From positions 56,248 through 120,247 of the forward strand of contig DATJIA010000013.1 in the NCBI GenBank assembly GCA_035493675.1: a stretch of 64,000 nucleotides of DNA. Reading direction: 5' to 3'. The position numbers were made by a program, and so were the translations under genes. Position 1 is the stretch's first letter; every line of letters begins with the position of its first letter. This document shows positions 30,242 through 37,830 of this stretch, piece after piece. The notes under the pieces are model-generated. The model saw only the letters and a program-made list of their open reading frames with translations. It made no database searches and was not told the origin of the DNA. Source of the DNA: JAIOQA01 sp035493675 (GTDB lineage Bacteria; Myxococcota_A; Polyangia; Haliangiales; Haliangiaceae).

Positions 30242-31006
30242 ATGAGCGAAGCGCCGCGCCGATCGTTCGCACCGCGCGAGCACGGCGCGTACGGACAGCT
30301 CGGCTTCCCGCTGATCGCGGCGCTGGCCGCCGGCGCACCGCAGCTCGAAGCGGCGCTGTTCGCGATCGCGGCGGCGCTCTTGTTCGTCGCGCACGAGCCC
30401 GCGCTGGTCGTCCTCGGGCGGCGCGGCGCGCGGGCGCGGCGCGATCACGGACGCGCGGCGACGATCCGGCTCGCGATCGTCGGTGCGCTCGCGCTCGGAT
30501 GCGCGGCGTTCGCGATCGTCCGCGCGCCGGACCTGATCGGCGCCGCCGCGATCCCGGCGGCGTGCGCCGTGTTGCTCGCGATCCTGGTCGCGACCGACGT
30601 CGAGAAGACGACGCTCGGCGAGATGATCGCCGCGATCGCGCTGTCGTCGGCGTCGGTGCCGGTCGCGCGCGCGTCGGGCGCGACCTGGGACGCCGCGCTG
30701 GGCGCGTGGGCCGCATGGGGGCTCGGTTTCGCGGCGGTGATCGCGCCGGTGCGCGCGGTGATCGCGCGCGCCAAGAAGCAGCCGATGCCTCCCGCTCTCC
30801 TCGCCGCGAGCGCGGGGACGATCGCGATCGCGATCGCCGCGCTCACGTGGCGCCGCGAGGTCGGCGCCGGCGCCGCGCTCGCGATCGCCGCGTGGAGCCT
30901 GACGCTCGCGCCGCCGTCCCCGCGCGCGCTGCGCGCGATCGGCTGGGCGCTGGTCGCCGCCTCGGCCGCGACCGCGATCGGATTGATCGTGATCGCGCGC
31001 GCCTAG
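30242..31006 (+). CDS. YwiC-like family integral membrane protein
   Basis: 254 residues, about eight membrane helices. The N-terminal APREHGAYGQLGFPL matches the PxEHGAW motif that marks the YwiC-like family, whose function is not established. Short Arg-rich loops mark cytoplasmic sides. Its TAG stop shares the palindrome CTAG with the stop codon of the convergent gene. Confidence 0.75.
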   Translation: MSEAPRRSFAPREHGAYGQLGFPLIAALAAGAPQLEAALFAIAAALLFVAHEPALVVLGRRGARARRDHGRAATIRLAIVGALALGCAAFAIVRAPDLIGAAAIPAACAVLLAILVATDVEKTTLGEMIAAIALSSASVPVARASGATWDAALGAWAAWGLGFAAVIAPVRAVIARAKKQPMPPALLAASAGTIAIAIAALTWRREVGAGAALAIAAWSLTLAPPSPRALRAIGWALVAASAATAIGLIVIARA

Positions 31007-31779
31007 CAGGACGGAACGCGCACCGCCTCGTGCGCGCCGCTGCGCGCGTCGATCACGACGAAGCCGAGCTCGTAGACGACGATCAGCGTGTCGCCGCCGA
31101 GCGGGAACAAGCGCGGCGGCGCCGCGTGCGCGCCGTAGTCGTGATCGGCGTCGATCGTCCACAGCGCCTTGCCGTCGGCGGCGCGGATCACGTGCACGCC
31201 GTCGGTCGAGAGCACCTCGACGTCGTTCGCGGTGTGCACCGGCGCGCCCGCGATCGCGCGGATCGTGCGGCCGCGGCGCGCATCGGCGAGCCACGCGCGA
31301 TCGTGCCCGCGCACCAACAACGCCGCCCCGACCCACGCCGCCGTCGACGCGCCGCGCACGCTCGCGACCTTCTTCAACCGATCGCCGATCGCGTAGATCG
31401 CGATCGTCGCGCCGTCGCGGATCGCGACGCGCGTACGCTCCGGGTCGAGCCACGCGTGGATGCGCTCCTTGTTCGCGTGGTACCCGGGCGGCGCGAGCGT
31501 GCGGCACGCGTCGCCCTCCTCCGAGCACAGCGTGATCGCGCGCGCGCCGGTGTCGGCGAGCTCGACGTCGGGATCGCGCGGCTCCTCGTCGGGCCGCGGC
31601 ACCGCGCCCCACGCGCCCGACGCGAGCTCCCAGCGCAGGCACCGATCGGAGACGCACACGGTGACGCTGCGATCGCTCGGCCACACGCCGTCGATCGCAG
31701 CGCCCGCGCCGGCGTCCGCGCACGCCGGCGACGCCGCGGCGCGCGCGCCGATCGCGCACACGATCACGATCGACTTCAA
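31003..31779 (-). CDS. Secreted propeller-like protein
   Basis: 258 residues from a TTG at 31779 that overlaps the stop of the small gene upstream (TTGA). Signal peptide (about 1-18, CAIGARAAA). The mature part has repeated strand pairs such as SVTVCVSDRCLRWEL, ARAITLCSEEGDACRTL, TRVAIRDGATIAIYAIGD, HVIRAADGKALWTIDAD and LIVVYELGFVVIDARSG, consistent with a small WD40/PQQ-like propeller. The function is unknown. Confidence 0.65.
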   Translation of the reverse strand: MKSIVIVCAIGARAAASPACADAGAGAAIDGVWPSDRSVTVCVSDRCLRWELASGAWGAVPRPDEEPRDPDVELADTGARAITLCSEEGDACRTLAPPGYHANKERIHAWLDPERTRVAIRDGATIAIYAIGDRLKKVASVRGASTAAWVGAALLVRGHDRAWLADARRGRTIRAIAGAPVHTANDVEVLSTDGVHVIRAADGKALWTIDADHDYGAHAAPPRLFPLGGDTLIVVYELGFVVIDARSGAHEAVRVPSC

Positions 31780-31991
31780 TGCGCCGGCGGTTTGCGGACC
31801 TCGAGGTCGCCGCTCTCGAGGTGGAGGTACAGCTCCCAGTGCGCGCCGTCGCCCGTCTTGAAGACCGCGACGTGGTTCGTGTTCGACTGCGCTTCGCCGA
31901 TCAGGAATTTCATGTAGTCGCGGTGCTCCGCGACGAGCTCCTTCAGCGCTGCGATTCCGTCGGGATCTCCGATCAGGCGCATGAGCCGCAT
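31776..31991 (-). CDS. Small cytosolic protein of unknown function
   Basis: 71 residues from ATG 31991, or 68 from ATG 31982. One helical stretch (GIAALKELVAEHRDYMKFLIGEAQ) is followed by two beta-strands (HVAVFKTGDGAHWELYLHLES). Too short to assign. It is coupled to the secreted protein by a TTGA overlap and is divergent from the AmpG-like gene. Confidence 0.6.
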   Translation of the reverse strand: MRLMRLIGDPDGIAALKELVAEHRDYMKFLIGEAQSNTNHVAVFKTGDGAHWELYLHLESGDLEVRKPPAH

Positions 31992-31995
31992 CGTA

Positions 31996-32001
31996 TATGA
32001 T
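31996..32001 (+). promoter_or_regulatory. TATGAT, -10 of the AmpG-like gene (leaderless)
   Basis: A six-base gap (CGGTTC) leads to the GTG start at 32008, the same spacing as at pncA and several other genes. Confidence 0.6.
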
Positions 32002-32007
32002 CGGTTC

Positions 32008-33291
32008 GTGGCCGGGGGGTCGCATGTGTACGACGTGTTCCGCTCGCGCCGCATGGCCGTGCTGTTCGCGCTCGGCTTCTCGTCGGGGCTCCCGCTCTTC
32101 CTGACCGGACAGACGCTGCAAGCGTGGATGACCACCGCCGGCGTCGACATCGAGAAGATCGCGGCGTTCGCGTCGGTCGGGCTCGCGTACACGTTCAAGT
32201 TCGCGTGGGCGCCGCTGCTCGATCGCTGGAGCCCGCCGTGGCTCGGCCGCCGCCGCGGCTGGATGATCACGACGCAGCTCGCGCTGATCGCCGCGATCGC
32301 CGCGATGGGTACGATCGATCCGACCGAGACCCCGGGCGCGCTCGCGGTGATCGCCGTCGTCGTCGCGTTCCTGTCGGCGTCGCAGGACGTCGTCCTCGAC
32401 GCGTACAACGCCGATCTGCTCGCGCCCGAGGAGCGCGCCGCCGGCTCGGGCGTGTACGTGATGGGCTATCGCGTCGCGATGCTGATCAGCGGCTCGCTCG
32501 CGCTGATCCTCGCCGATCACCTCGCGTGGCGGATCGTCTACGCGATCATGGCGGCGCTCATGCTGGTCGGCGTCGCCGCGACCTTCGCCGCCGAGGAGCC
32601 GATCGCGCACGAGCGGCCGCGCTCGATCGCCGCCGCGATCGTCGTGCCGTTCAAGGACTTCTTCGTGCGCCTCGGATGGAAGGGCGCGCTCGGCGCGCTC
32701 GCGTTCGCCGCGCTCTACAAGTTCGGCGATCAGTTCGCGAGCGTCTTGCAGGTGACGTTCTACAAGCGCGGCCTCGGCTTCACGCTCACCGAGATCGGCA
32801 CGCTCAACAAGCTGCTCGGCTTCGCCGGCACCGTGGTCGGCGCCGCGATCGGCGGCGCGCTGGTCGCGCGTTACGGCGTGTGGCGCATGCTGCTCGTGTT
32901 CGGGCTCCTGCAGGCGTCGACCAACCTGCTCTACGTCTGGCTGGCCGAGGTCGGGCCCGATCGCGGCGTGTTCGCGACCGCGGTCTTCATCGACAACGTC
33001 GCGAACGCCGCCGGCACCGGCGCGTTCGTCGCGTATTTCATGTCACTCACGTCGAAGTCGGTGAGCGCCACGCAGTTCGCGCTGCTCACCAGCTTGTCGT
33101 CGGTGGGCCAGCGCGTCTTCGGTCCGCTCGCCGGCGACGTGCAGAAGCATTTCGGCTGGTCGGGGTTCTTCGTGACGACCACGCTGCTCGCGCTGCCGGG
33201 GCTCGCGATCGCGGCGCTCATGCATCGGGTTTCCAGTCGTCGACGCCCTGCTGGATCTCTTCCGGAGACATCTCCCGAAGCCGCTGCGTGA
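32008..33291 (+). CDS. ampG: AmpG-like muropeptide permease (MFS)
   Basis: 427 residues from GTG 32008, with 12 predicted helices. The GFSSGLPLFLTGQTLQAWM opening is the AmpG signature, followed by KFAWAPLLDRWSPPWLGRRRGW and SQDVVLDAYNADLL, both typical of AmpG. AmpG imports anhydro-muropeptides (GlcNAc-anhMurNAc peptides) from cell-wall turnover. The last 25 residues run over the convergent VOC gene (a 74-base overlap), so they are free to vary. No beta-lactamase regulator is next to it. Confidence 0.88.
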   Translation: MAGGSHVYDVFRSRRMAVLFALGFSSGLPLFLTGQTLQAWMTTAGVDIEKIAAFASVGLAYTFKFAWAPLLDRWSPPWLGRRRGWMITTQLALIAAIAAMGTIDPTETPGALAVIAVVVAFLSASQDVVLDAYNADLLAPEERAAGSGVYVMGYRVAMLISGSLALILADHLAWRIVYAIMAALMLVGVAATFAAEEPIAHERPRSIAAAIVVPFKDFFVRLGWKGALGALAFAALYKFGDQFASVLQVTFYKRGLGFTLTEIGTLNKLLGFAGTVVGAAIGGALVARYGVWRMLLVFGLLQASTNLLYVWLAEVGPDRGVFATAVFIDNVANAAGTGAFVAYFMSLTSKSVSATQFALLTSLSSVGQRVFGPLAGDVQKHFGWSGFFVTTTLLALPGLAIAALMHRVSSRRRPAGSLPETSPEAAA

Positions 33292-33619
33292 CGACCCACT
33301 GCTGCCCGAACGGATCCTCGAGGCGTCCCTGCCGATCGCCGTAGAACTGATCGGCGATCGGGTAGATCACCTTCGCGCCGGCCGCGGTCATGCGTTCGCC
33401 GACCGCGAAGGCGTCGTCGACGTGGAGCGTGATCACGCCGTACTTGGCGTCGCCCTCGCGGATCGAGATCGGGCTCTCGCCGATCACGAGATCCGCGTGG
33501 ACGATCTTGTCCTGCCGCTTGTCGACGTAGCGCGCGATCTCGCGCGCGTCGAAGACCTGCTTGTACCAATCGATGGCGCGCGGCGCGCCGATGACCTGGA
33601 GATGAGGGACGAGCTTCAT
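33218..33619 (-). CDS. VOC/PhnB-like glyoxalase-fold protein
   Basis: 133 residues: two beta-alpha-beta-beta-beta units (VPHLQVIGAPRAIDWYKQVF, then HADLVIGESPISI; second unit VITLHVDDAFAVGERMTAAGAKVIYPI, then GRLEDPFGQQWVVT). PhnB-type members of the vicinal oxygen chelate superfamily bind a divalent metal; the usual His ligand is at H44 (KIVHADL) and an acidic ligand may be E119. The substrate is unknown. It overlaps the 3' end of ampG by 74 bases. Confidence 0.85.
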   Translation of the reverse strand: MKLVPHLQVIGAPRAIDWYKQVFDAREIARYVDKRQDKIVHADLVIGESPISIREGDAKYGVITLHVDDAFAVGERMTAAGAKVIYPIADQFYGDRQGRLEDPFGQQWVVTQRLREMSPEEIQQGVDDWKPDA

Positions 33620-33671
33620 GCCCGCATGATGCGCGCGCGCGCCGGGCGTGCCTTGGAGATTTTTTCGCGCG

Positions 33672-33677
33672 TACAAT
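33672..33677 (+). promoter_or_regulatory. TACAAT, -10 of the Ser/Thr kinase gene (leaderless)
   Basis: A six-base gap (CGACGG) leads to the ATG at 33684. A T-run (33660-33665) lies just upstream. Confidence 0.6.
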
Positions 33678-33683
33678 CGACGG

Positions 33684-35564
33684 ATGGGGAATCCGCTCGG
33701 GGACGCGGATACGCAGCTGACCAGCGCACCGTCGGAGGGCGGCGTCGCGCTGGTGCCGCCGATCGCCGACGCAGCGACGCGGTTCGAGAAGGCCGCGTTG
33801 CTCGGCAAGGGCGGCATGGGCGAGGTCTGGCAGTACCGCGATCGACGGATCGGCCGGCGCGTCGCGATGAAGGTCTTGCACCCCGCGCTCGCGAAGGCGC
33901 CCCAGGTGCAGGCGCGCTTCCTCCGCGAGGCGCAGATCCAGGGACAGCTCGAGCATCCGGCGGTGGTGCCGGTCTACGATCTCGGGGCGACCCCCGACGG
34001 CCAGCAGTGCATCGCGATGAAGCAGGTGCGCGGCGCGACGCTCGGCGAGTTCATCGCGGAGTTGCGCGCGGGCCAGGCGCGGTTCACGCGCCGGCGCCTG
34101 CTGTCCGACTTCGCGCGCGTGTGCCTCGCGATCGACTTCGCGCACGCGCGCGGCGTGCTGCACCGCGATCTCAAGCCGGCCAACATCATGCTCGGCGACT
34201 TCGGCGAGGTGTACGTGCTCGACTGGGGCCTCGCGAAGCTGCACGGCGACGCGGAGCTGGATCCCGCGGGCTCCGGGATCCAGTTGTCGGCCGCCGACGT
34301 CACCCAGGACGGCGCGCTGATGGGCACGCCCGGTTACATGTCGCCCGAGCAGATCCGCGGCGAGGTCGCGTCGCTCGGGCCGGCGTCGGACATCTATGCG
34401 CTCGGCGCGATCCTGTTCGAGCTGCTCGCGCTCGAGCGCCTGCACGCGGCCGCCGACGCGCTGGCGTCGACGCTCGGCGAGATCGACACGCGGCCGTCGT
34501 CGCGCGCGCCCGACGCCGACGTCCCGCCCGAGCTCGATGCGATCTGCGTGCGCGCGCTCGCCGCCGATCCGGACGATCGCTTCCCGTCGGCGCGCGCGAT
34601 GTCGGAGGCGATCGATCACTACCTCGACGGCGAGCGCGATCTCGAGCTGCGCCGCGAGCAGGCGGCCAAGCACGCCGCCGCCGCGCGCGAGGCCGCGCAG
34701 CGCCCCGAGCTCGACGCGCGCCGCACCGCGATGCGCGAGATCGGCCGCGCGCTCGCGCTCGATCCCGATCACGCGCCGGCGGTCGAGACGATGGTCACGC
34801 TCTTGACCAACCCGCCGGACGAGATGCCGCTCGAGGTCGGCGTCGAGATCGATCGCCAGGATCGGTTCAAGCACCGCTGGGTCGGCAAGGTCGGCGCCGC
34901 GGTCTACGCGAGCATCTTCGGGTTCCTGCCGGTCTGCTTGTGGGTCGGGATCCGGCAGCCCGCGATCGTCGTCGGCTTCTTCGGCGTGCTCGCGCTCGCG
35001 TGCATCTCGAGCGCGATGGTCGGCCGCTCGCGCGCGCCGTCGTACGGGTTGATCTCGATCGTGCTCGTGCTGTCGAACATCGCGTTCGCGATCGGCGCCG
35101 GCTTCTTCGGGCCCCTCGTGCTGATGCCCGGCGTGATCGCGGTCAACGCGACCGCGTTCGCCGTGTTCTCGCGCAAGAGCTATCGGCTGTTCGCCGCGAT
35201 CTGCGCGTCGCTCGCGGTCGTCGTGCCGTTCGCGCTCGAGCTGACCGGCGTGATCACGCCGAGCTATCACTTCGACGGCAACGGCATGTACGTGATCCCG
35301 CGCGCGCTCGCGCTGCCGCAGACGGAGACGTACGTGCTGCTCGTGCTCGCGTCGCTGTCGGGGATCATCCTCGGCTGCTTCGTCGTCGGCAACATCCGCG
35401 ATTCGCTCGGCGACGCCGAGCGACGCCTGCTGCTCTACGCGTGGCACCTGCGCGAGCTGGTGCCGACCCACGCGCGCGACGCGACCGAGCCGGTCAATCG
35501 AGGATCACGTGGTGCGGGTCGCCGGGCGAGCGAGGCGAGTAGCGCGTCGGACACACCCCGCTGA
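33684..35564 (+). CDS. Ser/Thr protein kinase with C-terminal membrane sensor domain
   Basis: 626 residues. Kinase domain about 34-310: GKGGMG loop at 41-46, K63 (VAMK), catalytic H160-R161-D162 with KPAN, the metal-binding triad as DWG instead of DFG (YVLDWGLAK), and GTPGYMSPEQ. A helical, Glu/Ala-rich region (about 310-385) may contain a coiled coil or TPR unit (RAMREIGRALALDPDHAPAV). The C-terminal half has five or six membrane helices (about 405-590). So the kinase is cytosolic and anchored by its own C-terminus, a layout common in myxobacterial Hanks-type kinases. The last 24 codons overlap the convergent AraC gene. Confidence 0.93.
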   Translation: MGNPLGDADTQLTSAPSEGGVALVPPIADAATRFEKAALLGKGGMGEVWQYRDRRIGRRVAMKVLHPALAKAPQVQARFLREAQIQGQLEHPAVVPVYDLGATPDGQQCIAMKQVRGATLGEFIAELRAGQARFTRRRLLSDFARVCLAIDFAHARGVLHRDLKPANIMLGDFGEVYVLDWGLAKLHGDAELDPAGSGIQLSAADVTQDGALMGTPGYMSPEQIRGEVASLGPASDIYALGAILFELLALERLHAAADALASTLGEIDTRPSSRAPDADVPPELDAICVRALAADPDDRFPSARAMSEAIDHYLDGERDLELRREQAAKHAAAAREAAQRPELDARRTAMREIGRALALDPDHAPAVETMVTLLTNPPDEMPLEVGVEIDRQDRFKHRWVGKVGAAVYASIFGFLPVCLWVGIRQPAIVVGFFGVLALACISSAMVGRSRAPSYGLISIVLVLSNIAFAIGAGFFGPLVLMPGVIAVNATAFAVFSRKSYRLFAAICASLAVVVPFALELTGVITPSYHFDGNGMYVIPRALALPQTETYVLLVLASLSGIILGCFVVGNIRDSLGDAERRLLLYAWHLRELVPTHARDATEPVNRGSRGAGRRASEASSASDTPR

Positions 35565-36288
35565 AGTCGCGGAACTCGTGGATCAGGTGCGCCTGATCGT
35601 AATAGCCGCAGTCTTGCGCGACGCGGGTCCAGTCGACCGCGCGGCCGGCCTCGACCGATCGCAAGACGCGGCCGAAGCGGCGCACGCGCGCGTAGCGCTT
35701 CGGCGTGAGCCCGACCGCGGCGGCGAACCTGCGGATGAAGCGCGCGGGTGACATGCCGAGGCGATCGGTGACCGCGCCGACCTGGGCGCCGCCGTCGAGC
35801 GCGCGGACCGCGAACTCGATCGCGGGATCGCGATCGCGCGCGCGCAGGCGCTCGATCAAGATCTGCTCGAGCGTCGCGAGCACGTCACCTCGCGGCGCCT
35901 CGAGCAGGCGCGCGCGGAGCTGCGCGCGGCCCCAGACGTCGTCGAGATCGACGTGCGCGTCGTGGAACTCGTCGGCGGGCGGCGCGAGGAACGCGCCCGC
36001 CGCGCCCGGCTTGAAGCTCGCGCCGCACACCGCGCGCTGCTCGGCGGTGTCGATCGCGAAGTGCCGCGAGAACAGGCCGCACACGACCGCGCCCGACAAG
36101 CGGTGCGTGCGCGCGTAGCCCGGCCCGTCGTACCAGCGCATCTCGTCCTCGTCGAGGTTGACGATCAGCTGCATGGTCGGGTGCGGCAGGATCCGCTCGC
36201 GCGCGTGCGCGAATTCGCCCTCGAAGCGCCACAAGACGTCGACGTACGGCGCGAGGATCGCCGGCGGCCGTCGCGTCGTGAACCGCAT
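35494..36288 (-). CDS. AraC-family transcriptional regulator
   Basis: 264 residues. The N-terminal half (LAPYVDVLWRFEGEF, then LPHPTMQLIVNLDEDEM, then SRHFAIDTAEQRAVCGASFKPGAAGAFL) is the sensor type found next to AraC domains of this subgroup; the C-terminal domain has a clear AraC helix-turn-helix pair (VGAVTDRLGMSPARFIRRFAAAVGLTPKRYARVRRF, then WTRVAQDCGYYDQAHLIHEFRDFSGVCPTRY). It is divergent from the DUF3088 gene, and the two ATG codons are the two ends of one perfect palindrome (36286-36312), so it probably controls both genes. Confidence 0.93.
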   Translation of the reverse strand: MRFTTRRPPAILAPYVDVLWRFEGEFAHARERILPHPTMQLIVNLDEDEMRWYDGPGYARTHRLSGAVVCGLFSRHFAIDTAEQRAVCGASFKPGAAGAFLAPPADEFHDAHVDLDDVWGRAQLRARLLEAPRGDVLATLEQILIERLRARDRDPAIEFAVRALDGGAQVGAVTDRLGMSPARFIRRFAAAVGLTPKRYARVRRFGRVLRSVEAGRAVDWTRVAQDCGYYDQAHLIHEFRDFSGVCPTRYSPRSPGDPHHVILD

Positions 36289-36312
36289 GGGTTGATGCTA
36301 GATCAACCCATG
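36286..36312. promoter_or_regulatory. Palindrome joining two divergent start codons; operator candidate
   Basis: Perfect 11-base arms, CATGGGTTGAT and ATCAACCCATG, with spacer GCTAG. The outer three bases of each arm are the start codons of the AraC gene (-) and of the DUF3088 gene (+). On the - strand the hexamer TAGCAT lies six bases before the ATG; on the + strand CTAGAT stands at the same distance. Binding here would block both promoters and both starts. Confidence 0.6.
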
Positions 36313-36603
36313 AAGGATCGCCTGTTCGTCTTGAAGCCGGGGTTCACCGACAAGGGCGAGACGTGGTTCTGCCCGTACAGCGCGCAGGTGATCGGCTACC
36401 TCGCGTACTACCCGCACGTGCGCGACACGCTCGAGGTGATCGAGCTCGACTTCCCGAAGCCGCGCCATCCGCTCGTCGACCTCGTCGGCGAGGACAACCA
36501 GTCGATGCCGTGCCTCGTGCTCGCCGAGGGCGGCTTCGTCGGCAAGACGATGGAGATCCTGCGTCACCTCGCGAAGACGCGAGGGACGCCGCAGCCTCAC
36601 TAG
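36310..36603 (+). CDS. DUF3088 protein (thioredoxin/GST-like fold)
   Basis: 97 residues. MKDRLFVLKPGF, then ETWFCPYSAQVIGYLAYYP, ELDFPKPRHPLVDLVGEDNQSMPCLVL and a helical end are the DUF3088 pattern; the family resembles the N-terminal thioredoxin fold of glutathione transferases. The CPYS segment sits where a thioredoxin CxxC would be but lacks the second Cys. The role is unknown. Its stop shares CTAG with the convergent lipoprotein gene. Confidence 0.8.
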   Translation: MKDRLFVLKPGFTDKGETWFCPYSAQVIGYLAYYPHVRDTLEVIELDFPKPRHPLVDLVGEDNQSMPCLVLAEGGFVGKTMEILRHLAKTRGTPQPH

Positions 36604-37820
36604 TCAGCGACGAAGCCCCACCACAGCGACACCGTCGTGTTGTTCGAGCGCGCGCTGATCACGAACTCGTTGCCACCGTACTGGCCCGCCTTCTTGTTCG
36701 TGATCGTCAGCTTGCGGATCGCGCCGTTGTTGCCGGTCTGGCTGTCCCACGCGAACGTCAGGTTCGGCGACGCGCCCTGCAGGATGTTGCCGACGTCGTA
36801 GGCGGTGACGGTGAAGTCCGCGGTCTCGGCGTCGCTGAACAGCGCGACGTCGATCGTCTTCGACTGACCGACCGGGATCGTCACGCCCTTCGACGCGACC
36901 GGTCCGCCCCACTCCTGGGGGAAGTTGATCGACACGTCGTCGGTGAGCACCGGCGCCGCCGCGATGTACGGCGTCGACATCGCGGGCACGCACGGATCGT
37001 GACCGGCGGCCGCCGACGCGTTCGACCACGAGCGCTGCACGACGAAGTTGCCGACCAGGCGCTGCTCCGCCGAGCGAACGTACTCGCACATGTCACCGAG
37101 CTCGGCGCCCGGCGTGTCGGCCCAGATGTAGTGCTCCGCGTCCATGTCGGCCATCGCCGGCGCGGTGAACGGGTGCGGATCGGTCGCGGCCTCGACGAAT
37201 TCGTGGCTGGTCACGCCGGTCAGCGCGTCGAGGCCGCCGCCGCAGCGAGGCATGAGCGCGTAGATGACCTTCTGGCCGCCGGTCAGCGCGGTCTCCGAGT
37301 GATAGCCACCGAACGACTGGCAGCTCGAGCCCCACGGCGTCGACAGCGACACGCCCGAGGGCAGGTAGACCGCGTAGATCGTGTTGTCGTCGGGCGCGGG
37401 CCACTCGGCGTGGGTGCCGTCGAGGTTCTGCTGCAGGAACTGCTGGAGCGCGTCGTCGGTCGTCGGCGGCGTGTCGGTCGCGACGATCGACGCGTGCACG
37501 GTCGCGTCGCCGACGCCGTACTCGCTGGTCGTCTGATGCCAGTAGTCGCTGGTCGCGATCGCCGTGAAGAACGGCTCCATCTCGCCCTTCATCGTGTCGT
37601 CGCCGGTGAAGAAGATCGGGACGATCACCGGCGCGGTCGTGACGCCGCCGCCGAGATCCTTCACCTGCGGCACGCCCGGATGCGGCGCCTGCTGGAAGCC
37701 GGAGGCATCCGGCGGCGACGCGTCGACGGTCGCGACCGCGGCGTCGGGGCCGCCGTTGTTGTTCGTGTTGGAGCCGCCGCAGGCGGCGAGCGCGATCAGG
37801 AGACAAGCGAGCTTTTTCAT
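36600..37820 (-). CDS. Lipoprotein with HExxE metal-site motif, EXORDIUM/PHI-1-like (copy 2)
   Basis: 406 residues. Lipobox LAAC (Cys14), a Gly/Asn/Asp linker to about residue 50, then a putative hydrolase-like domain with VIVPIFFTGDD, YGVGDATVHAS, the motif SHEFVEAATDPHP (H, E and a third acidic residue) and GAELGDMCEYV, followed by NFVVQRSWSNASAAAG. The HExxE..TDP plus [EA]xGD.CE pairing resembles the plant phosphate-induced/EXORDIUM family as remembered. The last 130 residues form a beta domain. It is a tandem paralogue of the gene upstream, ten bases away. Confidence 0.75.
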   Translation of the reverse strand: MKKLACLLIALAACGGSNTNNNGGPDAAVATVDASPPDASGFQQAPHPGVPQVKDLGGGVTTAPVIVPIFFTGDDTMKGEMEPFFTAIATSDYWHQTTSEYGVGDATVHASIVATDTPPTTDDALQQFLQQNLDGTHAEWPAPDDNTIYAVYLPSGVSLSTPWGSSCQSFGGYHSETALTGGQKVIYALMPRCGGGLDALTGVTSHEFVEAATDPHPFTAPAMADMDAEHYIWADTPGAELGDMCEYVRSAEQRLVGNFVVQRSWSNASAAAGHDPCVPAMSTPYIAAAPVLTDDVSINFPQEWGGPVASKGVTIPVGQSKTIDVALFSDAETADFTVTAYDVGNILQGASPNLTFAWDSQTGNNGAIRKLTITNKKAGQYGGNEFVISARSNNTTVSLWWGFVAD

Positions 37821-37830
37821 GAACGACTCC

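Noticed and set aside
32931..35471. Long - strand frame opposite ampG and the kinase
   Set aside because: Composition is Arg/Asp/His/Glu-biased without motifs, and the opposite strand holds intact kinase and permease signatures.
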